Below, piece by piece: positions 46,101-56,223 of a stretch of 64,000 bases of DNA. The notes under the pieces were generated by a model. It saw nothing but the letters and a program-made list of their open reading frames with translations, was not told the DNA's origin and did no database searches. This DNA comes from Ectocarpus siliculosus (lineage: Eukaryota; Sar; Phaeophyceae; Ectocarpales; Ectocarpaceae), in assembly GCA_000310025.1 (NCBI GenBank), contig FN649743.1:603759-667758 (forward strand), given 5' to 3'. The position numbers were made by a program, and so were the translations under genes. Position 1 is the stretch's first letter; every line of letters begins with the position of its first letter.

Positions 46101-46727
46101 GCTGGCAGATAACCCACGAAGCATTCCCGGACAACCGGACGGCTCGACACGATTTCCAGCCCGCACATGCTTGGGATACCACGGTCATCTGCCAGGGATC
46201 GGTTTACGGACGTGGATTTTTCATGAATCGTTTGTATGCACTCGTTCGGGTACCGAGGGTTGCATACGGTACGGCACCCCCTGGATCGGTTTGCACAGCT
46301 CCACTACTCGACGACGAAGAGGATACCTAACTCAAACGATACGCTTTCGAACATATCTCAACGAGACGGTTGCAACGCCACTTTTTTCGGCACCGCCGCC
46401 ACTCTTTCTGCTCTGAGGAGAAGTCGAGCTTTGAAAATCAATCCAGAGGGGGGTGGTATCCTGTGTAACCTACGGCATGCTGCTGTTGTCACATCGGCAC
46501 CACGAGGAATCAATGAACAGAGTGTAAACCGCTTTCATGAACACGTTTTTCGCAGGTGGCCAGAGCGAGAGGCGGAGTTCCTAAGGACGTGCGAGGCGTC
46601 TTTTGAAGTTGGGGACATCCCGGCGGACCTGTTGGCTTTGCCGACGGCCTCCACAGAGGACCCTGGTTCCGCGGCGATCAGGGCGGTGGTTATGGTTCGC
46701 CTGCCGTTACAGAGAGATGAGCAATAA
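43177..46727 (+). CDS. METTL21-type (Methyltransf_16) lysine methyltransferase, 3 exons
   Basis: Exons 43177-43461, 45212-45807 and 46556-46727 join in phase to 350 aa from the chosen ATG. GRTLWDCTQVLWDLV near residue 65 is the conserved N-terminal W-D motif. RVIELGGGTGALSVGLA directly after the first junction is the AdoMet-binding motif I. VTCTDLP follows as the acidic end of beta-2. DVIVLSEVLYW is the catalytic-face motif, and VILIYKERWPERE spans the second junction. Family members methylate lysines of translation factors or chaperones in the cytosol; the substrate here cannot be told. A long Gly-rich insertion (SDVGGGGGGGCGG onward) and a Ser/Gly insertion separate the core strands. Other ATGs (43363, 42802) are in frame, so the N-terminus is uncertain. 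Intron 1 holds a hairpin repeat. The gene converges on bL25. Confidence 0.86.
44078..44333. repeat. Palindromic MITE in methyltransferase intron 1
   Basis: 256 bases form a near-perfect hairpin with arms of about 110 bases. The ends are ATTTACACCACGATTTTTAC and its complement; arms share GAAGACCTTGACTG and the T-run/A-run partner. The loop is about 40-50 bases. The target duplication is unclear. It has no coding capacity. Confidence 0.88.
46240..46500. repeat. Diverged dispersed repeat in methyltransferase intron 2
   Basis: Similar in order to about 60960-61180: both contain A(A/T)ACG(A/T)TACG(C/T)TTTCG, then CGAGACGGTT, then a GGGGTGGT segment and CCTACGGCA. Similarity is patchy, so this is a tentative repeat pair. 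Confidence 0.4.
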
Positions 46728-47249
46728 AAAAGCGCCAGCAGATATTCTCAGGTGCATGCGCGGGAGGAACTCACCGTAAATTGCGGAATGGACTTCGTTG
46801 GAGTGCCCCGGCACTTTGTTTTGGGGGACGGGTTCGTGATGATGGACGTTCAGCACCAAGGAACAACGTCCCACGAAACGTCCCCAGTGGCGCCGGGATT
46901 TCGTGAAAATGTTCCTGGGAGAGCACGACGACGTCGGGTGAAGTCTCAAACAGTACAACATCATGCGTTGAGATGTGAATGCATGCGTTGAGATGTGAAC
47001 GGTATTTTGGAACTCCTATTCTGCGCGACTTTGCCACAAGTCAGCAGCAAGAGTTCAAGAAGAGCGTAGCAAGTGGTGTGCAAGAGAGTGCGGACTTCGA
47101 TCCTTCAGATCTTCCGTTCGTCCGTCGACCGCAACAACTCGCAGGGATACACTCCTTGAGAGCAATGAAACAGTGGGAAAACAACCAAACGGAAGTCACA
47201 TAGCGAGCAACCCCCTGCAGTGCAAGCGAGAAGAGCATACCGAAAATAG

Positions 47250-48051
47250 CACAAGATAACACACCCCGGTGATAACATTTTTGGGTTTAAAAATATTTTC
47301 ACCGGGTGTGGTATCCTGTGGGGGGGGTGTTATCTTATGTACCCCGGGTGATAAACTGCAGCTCGCAGGGGCCCCTAAGGGGATGTGACAAACCGGGGCG
47401 TGTGATAGCACGTCCGAACACCCACAGAATGTGTTTGGGTGTGTGACAATGAGGGGGTGTCCACCAACACAAGATGAGAGGCTTTGGGGGTGCGTGTTGA
47501 CTCGTCTGCGGTACTCATACGTACAGCTGAGAGCGAGCCAGCAACTGGCTGCTGGTGAGGCGAGGCGGTGGCTGTCATGTTGGCGCCTGTTGCTGTGCCA
47601 GCTGCTGCTGTTGTAAGATCAATTGCAGCAGGAGGTGGAGCCGTGGCAGGAGCCGCTTGCGTAGAAGAAGTTTGCTCGGGTGAAAGAACGAGGTGATCTG
47701 TTGCACCTGGGCTGCTGCAGTCGAAGCAGTTGTGGAAGAAGCGGATGTACCTGCGGCGGCAGTCTGCTTTTCTCCTGCACGTTCATGTTGGAGGTCTCCA
47801 TGCGGGGCGTTTCCCGCACACAAAAAGGGTGTGTGTTGTGTATTATGTCCAGGGGCAGATGCTGTCACCTCGGTGATAAAAGGAGGGGCCCCGTGAATAT
47901 ATGCGACGTAACCTTAATTTATCACCGGGGTGTGTCATCTTGTGTATCCCGGGTGACAAATCGATGGTTTGTCAGAAACGCCCAAAAATATCACCGGGGT
48001 GTCGTTTTCTGTGGGTTGGTGTGGTGTCTTACGTAGGTGTGTTATCTTGTG
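47250..48051. mobile_element. TIR element with subterminal CACCGGGGTG repeats
   Basis: Perfect 16-base terminal inverted repeats CACAAGATAACACACC (47250-47265; complement 48036-48051). Both subterminal regions carry several ATCACCGGGGTG-type words in both orientations (around 47264, 47303, 47340, 47867, 47922, 47948, 47985). The central 47400-47860 lacks them. The architecture is that of a non-autonomous DNA transposon; CACA ends are compatible with CACTA-type elements, but no matching target duplication is visible. The middle has a minus-strand frame rich in Gln/Leu that may be captured sequence. It lies between the convergent methyltransferase and bL25 genes. Confidence 0.75.
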
Positions 48052-49157
48052 TCATTTACGGTAGGAGCATGAAGTGCGGCACGAATGTTACCGACTCGTG
48101 GTGTCCAGCGAATACGGAAAACTGCATCCTGTCATCCAATCTACTCCGCGCCCCCCCTATCGCGTGGCACGCTGTTAACAAGCGTTTTCTTACGTGCTGA
48201 TCCTCCCGAGATCAGACTGCCGAGTTTTCATTCTTCAGCAGGTTAGAATGGGAATTCAAATCAAAGAGAAACACGCACGCACGCACCCTTCCTTTTCCCT
48301 GTTTCGAAAATCATTTTGTCAGTTACGACAAAATTTTTGAGCACCTCACGCAAGCAAAAAAACCCTTCTACTACACGACCCGTGGTACGGATAAACCTCC
48401 ACCATCATCCGAGCACGAATCACGGACCACGAACGAGACAGGCGAGAGCGCTGCCACTCGCCGCCCTGACGCGCAGTAAGCACGTACACGCGCACATGTA
48501 TTTGTGCATTAAATGCGTTACAATTCGCCAACAAGGTCGACACAACGGAGCAACAACCGGACGTACGTGTCCCCCTTCGAATAAAGGTCGGCTCGGCACC
48601 AGACTATCGTTTCCACCACTCCAGCACAACAGCATCTACACAATACTAGGAGACATTCTCGCGCACACGGAAGGGATAGCGTTGTTTCACAGCATGCCGT
48701 TTGGGAAGTATAGTCGCTTAAACAGGGGACGATCACCCGCCCCCCGCCCCCCCGTCCCGTTCCCGTCCTCTTTCTGCCTCACGAACAGCCTTAGGCGTAT
48801 TCTGCAACGATTTCATCATGTGACGCATCGACACTAGCTGTCGACACTCGGGAATGGCCAAGAACTTCTAGCTATCTAGCACCGGCTGCCGATCGTCCCA
48901 AAACCTCAACCTCTTCTCTCAAGCCAAAAGTACAGCGTGCAGAGGCGAGTTCCCTAACTGCACATCAGCTCACGCACACTCCGTCAACTTCACACTCTCC
49001 GTCGTGACAAACAACAACGACAATTTAGGGAGGGGTGGGTGGGTGGGGGACAACACGCAAAAAAATGGCAATTTTCTTGTCCAACGCCCATGTGTGTCAG
49101 TTGTGCGCATCGAGCAGGACGGGGGGAGCTACTTCTACATGACCCCCGGAGTAAGAA
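48052..49157. other. 3' flank of bL25 gene
   Basis: Probably contains the bL25 3' UTR (minus strand). The longest + strand frame (48316-48837) has non-coding-like composition and no domain. Confidence 0.45.
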
Positions 49158-52100
49158 TCACGCCTCGTCATCCACAAAAACCTCGTCCTCATCGTCGCCG
49201 GCGCTGTCTCCGGAGGCGAAAACCTTGCGGCCCTTGATAGTGCACACCACCTCGTTCCACATCTGGCAACGCGGGATGCAACGGAATTCGAATGAGACAA
49301 GCGCAGCAGTCGTGAGCAACGCCGACGAAAAACATGTCCGTCGACCCATAACCTAAATTGCTAGTCCCATGGATTGTTATCGTTTTCCACGTTTGAATCG
49401 TTTTCTGCACCCTTTCCATCCGTTCTTCCACATTTGAACCGTTTTCTGCACCCTATCCATCCGTTCTTTCCCACCGTGTAAAGGTAGGCAAAGCAGAGGT
49501 CCCCCGTCACACGACGCCAACACCTAAAACCGTGCTAAATGGTACAAACCAATCCTAGAAAAATGGCACGGGTCGGCCATATAGATGCATTGTGCCCCTG
49601 GTCCAAGGCCGCGAGTGGAGGCCCCATGACAGAAACTCACTCACCCCAGGCTCGTTGGCTCGGTGGAGCAGGATCCCCTCAGGCATCATCAGGTCGCTCA
49701 CTCGAAGCTGTTCGGAAAACACAGAGAGCGGGAGGAGGGAGCAAATAGTGGTGGGAAAAAAAACGTTCAGGTTGCAGGTTGAGGTCATTTCGCTTCGCGT
49801 CTCGAACTGTTCGAAGAGACGACGTCAACAGAGAGAGAGGAAGAGGGGGGAAGGGAGAGAGGTTGCACCAAAACCGCGTCCGCAATGGGTACAACCAGGA
49901 GAAAAAAAACTACAACTTTTCCGCGGTGGGGGCGGATTTGAGGCCCATTCCAACCCACGCCGATCGCGAGCAACACACACCAGACTGCGGACTGAGGACG
50001 CAAAGACAAAAATGCAAGAAGGGGCGGGGTGGCACTTTCCTTCGCGAATGAAAAGATTTCAAGCGAAAAGAAGTCCGAAACCCATCAAGAAACGCGCCCG
50101 AGCTAGCGAGGAGCCAATCAGATGGAACGGGTTCCGGCACGGAGAAAATACCAAGCCCCCCCCCCAATACTTTCTGCAGCGAGAACCCGACTCGCAATCG
50201 AGAAACCTAGCAGAGCAGGGCAGCTGGCTTACCTTGCTTCCCGACCGAACGAACTCGAGATCCAAGTAGAGCCATTTGGGAACCATTTCTGGGTCCTCTG
50301 GGAGGAGTATGTGCTGGTGGGTCTTCAACCTGCGAAGCGCAAGGTCCAAATACAGGGGCGTGATGGTGGGGGAACGGGGGGGGGACGAGAACTCATTTTT
50401 CAGCATCGCCTGTGTGAAATATCTCAGACCAGTCAAATTTCCAAAAACTGAGCATTAGTCCCGAGCACTGTGCATCCTACTCCTCATGGGATTGGGGGCA
50501 GGGGCGGGCTGCACGAGGTAGGGGATCGCGGGGCGAAAGTCTTCCCAAGACCAAGGAAGAAAGCCGGCACGGCACTGCTGCATTCAGGGGGGACCACGCA
50601 TCTGCTGGCATGTCGACGCCATGCGAATCAACGGCGCGAATTTCTGCTGTTGCATTGCTGCTGCTGCTACTGCTGCTGCTGCCGCTGCCACTCGCCTGCG
50701 GATGTACGCCCCCTTCCGGAAGTTCTCGTTGAGGTCGCTGTTGATGAACTTAATGGGGATCGGGTACTTTCGACCGGCCTTGTATCTTATCCAGTTCACG
50801 CTCAGGAGGGTGCGGAACACTTGACGACAAACAAGACAAAAAAAAAAAACGCGTCAAAAAATAGGGGGGCGATGGAGTATGAGAGCCAGGTTAGTAAGGT
50901 GGCGAATGTGTTCGACCATCAAAACATCCGCCGCTACATCCCACTTCACAACGGCACACGCCAGAATAATTGGGGCTGTTCACGCCTCCGGCAATGACCA
51001 TAGCTCCTCCCGTTCCCGTACCTACCCGCCTGGTCGAGAATAACACGGAGGATCGCCACTGCAGTCGAGAGATAAAAAACGATCGTGGCCGGTTGGGTTC
51101 GCATCGGGACACACGGCTCTTGATGCAACAGACCGTCAAGGTGGTCAGTTCTCATTCGTAGGGAATGGCGCGCGCAGTTCTCAAGCATTTCGCGGGTGTA
51201 CCTCTCGCCGCATGTTGCTGCACGCGCAAAGGACACCAATCGTATCGGCACATGTTCGGGGCCTTCCCATGAAAACATTCGCATTTGGTCTGGGATATAG
51301 CCTCCCATGACCCACTGAATACCCGAATAGAGCAAATAATGGGTTCTAGCCTGGAGAAGCCTGTGCCTCACGGAATTCCGTTTCTAGACGGTTTGGAAGA
51401 GTACTGAGAGAGGGGTATTGTGCGGAGGTCCGACGATAAAAAAATGTGACCTGTAGAATATAAATCTCGGAATTTAAATCTCTGCGGAACAACTTCAATA
51501 AGAACGGCATCGAGCTTGTCATTCAAATATTGTTGCTCTTTACTGGTGGTGTTCGGAGTGATTTTGCTCGTGAGAAACCGCCGAGCTTCGTGTCCTACAC
51601 GAGGAATCACGGTAGTTACTCTGCAGGATGCAGGCCTAGGGGAGACATGAAATAACGAGCTATTCTACGTCACCTACATGAGAGTATGCACCCCAACAAC
51701 CACACCAATGCTACTTCGATGCTTACAACAGACTGATCGAACGCGTCTTGCCGCACAATCATCGAAAACCGGCAAGTAAACCGAAAACCACCCTTGCCTG
51801 GACGGAAAAACGACAAAAAAAAGAAGAAAAAGGCATTCACTGCCGTGACTGCAGCGGGCGCACAGCAGCAGGCGGGAGATTGAACCAAAGACAACAGCCT
51901 GCCGTTAAACCCTTACCTCCGAGTGTAGTAGAGAGAAGAATTACGGGCGTGAGTGGTGCGGAGTTTTCGCGAAGAAGCAATTCGCGCCAAATCACACCGG
52001 TGGTTTCAACAACCGTCGTCCCTCGCTCCACCAAAAACCATAGTCGCAGCTCCCACGAGACAAGCGCGCGACACAAACCAACCCTACCCTCAACTCACCG

Positions 52101-54519
52101 GGGTGTAGGCGACTTTGGTTCGCAAGCACGAGCTCACGGCGCTCGGGCTGTTGCTGCTGCTGCTGTGCGCCCCCCTCTACCCCCCCCTCTCCTGCCGATA
52201 CCCCCTCCTCTTCCTCCTTGCCCCGATCCCCCCCCGCTCCCGGGTCTGTTACTGTAACTTCTATCCCATCATCGGCGGCATCGTCCCCGGACGATGTCTC
52301 CCCCTCGATCACCAAATCGTACACCTTCAGGAAACCAGGAGCAAGACGGAGGGGAGGGTGGGACGGGTCACTTTAGACAAGTTTGGGGTGGGCGCGCTGG
52401 GGCAATCACTTGCTGCCACAGGGGCACATTTGATTCCTAGACTTGCCTTCACTGCCCGCGAGAACACGAATAGGGGGGGGGGGGTCAATAGTTGTTGGGC
52501 CGTTCCTCCTTTCGAGAGTCATTTCACGATGGCACTCTCGTCTCATTCGAGGGATAGTGCTTTCTTCTGTTGAGTGAGACGACACGGCTCGGCGAAATGC
52601 CACGACAAAAAAAAAACGACGCTACTGCTTGGGTGCAATGCAGGACAAGAGAACAGACGGGGGGGCCTGGAACAGGGCAAAACAGGGCGGCGTTGTTGGA
52701 TAATGCCTCGCTTGCGGTAAGATAGGTCGTGCTTGAACAACGTGGGGCGGCGCCTCTAGAGGCTTTCGCCTGCCTACAGCGGTGTCAGCCAGCGTGCCGG
52801 GCACCAGTAGTTCAACGTGCATGTGGGACGGACGCACCAAGCGTAAACTCGTTTTCGCGTACCGTGTTGTCGAAGGAAGCGTTCAGCCGTCGAACCTCCC
52901 GGTCGAGCACGATCTTGTCCACCTTCACCAGGATAGGGTCATCGGCCGGCCGCCCGACGCCGCCGCCAGGCCTGCTGCTGTGGCCCCTGTTGTCGCTGTT
53001 CGAGTACACCACCCCCGGCACCTTTCCGGCTGCGGATTCACCGAATTGATTCCGTCCCGCCCGGGTGCAAGCAATCAAAACATTCCATATTTGGGGGGGG
53101 GGGGGGGGGGGGGGGCCCGCCCAAAAAGGGGGGGGGGGGGGGGGGGGGGNNNNNNNNNNNNNNNNNNNNNNNNNNNNNNNNNNNNNNNNNNNNNNNNNNN
53201 NNNNNNNNNNNNNNNNNNNNNNNNNNNNNNNNNNNNNNNNNNNNNNNNNGGGGGGGGGGGGGGTTAGTCGAAGCTCCTTTAACTCCGGTCGGGCACAACG
53301 GGCAACTGCAGCTCCCGACGACTACAATGCTGCCTTGTACTGCTGTACCGTGAGAGCAGCGGCTTGAACGGTTCGAGGAAGACTTATGTCTTCGACAGCC
53401 ACATTTTGGAGATATAACGAGAGAGCAAGATGCAGGGGACCGGGCGGAGCGTGTGGATTTGGAGTAGTGAGGCGGGCAGGGTGGCGGAGGTCGAGAACCA
53501 GGTGGAAGTGGACGAGAGAGTGCATCGTGACATCGTGACAGAGTCTTCAAGGGTATAGATGTGCATGAAACACAAAAAGGCTAAAAAATGCTGAGCAACT
53601 ACTGTAACGATGCGGTACCTGAGCATTGAGCAGAACAAGTACACTGCTGGCCAATGGGTGTGCACAAACACACACGCCTGTGGATCAATGGATGTACATA
53701 CATAAGACAAGGATGATCTCTGCTGCGCTCAGCTGTGAGCATTTGAAAATCCATTCGCCATCAAACAAATCCCGTCTCTTGTAATTATTGGCGCACTCAC
53801 CGGGGCAACGCGTGAGCCTAGAGCCCACGGCGGTAAAACCACGGCAACAACGACTGGCTGCAGCAGCACCCACGCCACCACTCCTGCGGACGACACATGG
53901 CCACACTCAACACCACAATACCGATAAGTAGCCATGTCGTCAATGGTGAGCTATCTGCAACGGGGAGGTACTTGGAGTTTGCTACACGAGGGGTACCAGA
54001 GAGTAGGGCAAAGACAGCCAGCGGTGCCTCTCACGGCAAGCAAACAGGAAGAAGCAGCAGCCCAGCAGCAAGCAGGGGCGTTCCCCGCTCACCTCTGCGA
54101 ATCCTCCTGGCCCCCCTGCTGCCGTACTCGCCGCGCGGCCTGACCTGAACCCTCATCTCCCGGATGATGGGTCCCGAGTCCTCCTCCTCCATTGGCGGCG
54201 TCCTCACCACATCGTCCTCCTTGGGGATACCGAACACAAGCTTCCGAGTCGCTGCCGCAGCAGTAGTACTCGGTGGAGTTTCCTCTGCTGCTGCTGCAGT
54301 AGCGGACGAGAGGGGTCTTGCCCTCGACGGCACCGGCGCAGCTCTGCCAGTAGCAGCAGCAGCTGGAGCTGCTGTTGTTGCCGTTGTTGCTGCGGCACCT
54401 GATGAAGGCCGTCCACGAACAACCAGCGAGGCGGTAGCGAGCAATGCCTGCTGCTGCTGCTGCTGCAGGGGGTGAGCCGGTGCCCGCCGTGAGGCTGCCG
54501 TTACCAATCGGCAAAGCAT
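49158..54519 (-). CDS. bL25 (Ctc/TL5) family organellar ribosomal protein, 7 exons
   Basis: Minus-strand exons 54519-54093, 53029-52863, 52324-52099, 50819-50696, 50329-50233, 49707-49645 and 49262-49158 sum to 1209 bases with all phases matching: 402 aa plus stop. Residues 1 to about 90 are Ala/Arg/Ser/Gln-rich without acidic residues, fitting a mitochondrial (or plastid) transit peptide. bL25 landmarks follow: GARRIRRAGKVPGVVYSN (exons 1-2), VRRLNASFDNTVYDLVIEGE (2-3), LANQSRLHP, then NWIRYKAGRKYPIPIKFIN, then MVPKWLYLDLE and LRVSDLMMPEGILLHRA. The family binds 5S rRNA in the large subunit. Exon 3 carries an acidic Gly/Glu/Gln insertion absent from bacterial proteins. The C-terminus is an acidic tail. 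Intron 4 has a GC donor (AG|GCGAGT), required by phase. The start is the first ATG of the open exon. Confidence 0.88.
49388..49469. repeat. Two 41-bp tandem units in bL25 intron 6
   Basis: Adjacent units 49388-49428 and 49429-49469 share TCGTTTTCTGCACCC / CCGTTTTCTGCACCC and ATCCGTTCTT with four or five differences. Confidence 0.88.
53150..53249. other. Assembly gap (100 N) with poly-G flanks
   Basis: Exactly 100 N, so a placeholder size. It is flanked by long G-runs (from about 53094, with a CCCGCCC interruption, and 53250-53262). It lies in the first intron of bL25. True length and sequence are unknown; the G-runs may be real or a read-end artefact. Confidence 0.98.
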
Positions 54520-56223
54520 CGTTCCCTTCCTGGCAGCGCTCTCTGCTTCAGTAGCTGTCACGTGCGTGCAGTGTGCCACACAAGGAGGGTGCTGTTGCTC
54601 TGCCCCCTGTTCCCTCTTGAATCAGCACACAAGGAAAAGTGTGCATTTTTTCGGCAGGGGACAGGGGATTTTCGTCCCCCCCTCCCCTCTATTCTCCATT
54701 TTTCCTTCCTTCTGGTCGAACAGCAACACACCCATGACCGACGAGCGATAGAGCTACTGGAAGGAGAGCCAATACAGCATACCCAGACCAGCAACATCAG
54801 TGCCGGTGAGTGTATCCCCTCTCCTCGGCTGTTGCATGCCTTGCATTGCCCAGTGCTTGGTTTGGGAATTTTTGGGAAAGGACTAAGCGTGCACGCGGCA
54901 CACGGGCCTACCAAGGGGCAGACATGACCCAACGTTTTGAGCATCAGAGAAAGAAGAAGTGAGCAGACACATCTGCCTTTCCCGCGTGCCAAGCAAGGGT
55001 TTGCCGTGGGTCAATGCTGCGGGAGAGCATGCGCGAAGGCCCAGTCTCCGTTGGGCAGCAGCGGCGCAGTGTCGCAGGTCGCAGCACCTGCACGTGTGTC
55101 TGCTCTTTCTCTCTCTCTCTTCCGCTGTCCCTACTCGCCGTGTTCCGTCTCCCCAAAATATAACGCTTTTTTTCCTCTTTTTTTTTGAAAGCCCCCCCGC
55201 GCGTCGTTCCGCGGATGCGACGGCGGCGAATAGCAAGTTGGCAATTGTGCGGCTGGAACTCGCCGCCGCACGTGCGTCTTTCAATGTCTCGTCCTCATGA
55301 CAGGAGACGACATAATTTTTTGTGATGGATGCACGCTTTTTGGTGTTGCTGTTGGTGTGTTCCGTTTGTCGGCGAGGTCTTGTTCTAGCTTATACAGGGG
55401 TCTCTCCTTGTAGCGTTCGACTTCTCTTTCTTGTACATGTAGCAGAGCCTGTATTTTGCCCAGAGTTCATCGTAGGCGTTGGTCGACTCCCGCGCCAAGC
55501 TCGGCGACCGTCGTCGCTGTCGCGGGATGCGACGCGCAAGCAAGACTAGGGTCTGTTTGTCCTCCACATGGAAAATTAGAGGCCGTTTTCTCCCTTGTTT
55601 GCATGCCGCCTTTGGTGTGTATCTTTATCGGTGTGCATCTCAAAAGCTCCATATGCGTGTGTGTATTCGTTGTTGTTGTGTGGTATGTTCTGCTGTATGG
55701 GGCCACGGCAGCTCTCCTTTTTGCAAAGGTGCAAAGGTGGTTGGAGTTCCCAAATATTAATATTCCACAAGGTTCTCTCTTTCGCCGCGTATCCGCACAC
55801 CGCGACAACGCCCGCTGCAACGCGCGATTGTTTGTGCATCGTGTCCTTCCACTACGCGACACGAGCTCTGCATGTGCCCCGCCCACCCCCAAGCCCGTAA
55901 GGCGATCCTCATCAGCCTTATATTGCAGCAGCAGTTGGCAGTTGCTACAAATATCAGATTTTGTGATCCCGCGCGTTGGGTTTGACGATTGCACTCAAAA
56001 GTCTTTCCGCCCCACCGCCGTCCCCCTCTTGACTCGCTCTTGCCCGCTGTGCTATCTGTCTTCTGTCCCCTTGCTGCTGTCATACACCCGATGGTACTGC
56101 TGTTTTTGGGAGCAGGAACACAGACTTGGAGAACTCTTTGATTTTGCGAGAAGGGAGAGTTTGCGGAGCGTGGAAGAACGGACGCGTGCGGGGACATTCA
56201 TAGAATTTTGAACAGCTGCAACA
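54520..56223. other. Divergent intergenic region between bL25 and membrane-protein gene
   Basis: Expected to hold two divergent promoters. A possible + strand exon (54723-54805, ending in a GTGAGT donor) and a stop-containing coding-like end (about 55190-55300) were seen but could not be joined in phase. Confidence 0.4.

Noticed and set aside
47575-47868. Gln/Leu-rich minus-strand frame containing ITSFFHP
   Set aside because: Interior of a TIR element, no start or domain; the motif alone is not enough to call a protein.
50584-50695. Poly-Ala tail of the bL25 exon 4 frame read through a GCT repeat
   Set aside because: Lies beyond the GC donor required by phase; this is intron sequence with a microsatellite.
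54562-55300. Possible + strand two-exon gene between bL25 and the membrane protein (54723-54805 and about 55190-55300)
   Set aside because: The first candidate exon has good borders, but it leaves one base over while the second needs two. No upstream ATG exists before bL25 exon 1.
55456-56211. 251-codon open frame upstream of the membrane-protein gene
   Set aside because: Composition is hydrophobic/Cys-rich and irregular, the opposite strand is also open, and no domain is visible; more likely promoter and leader sequence.
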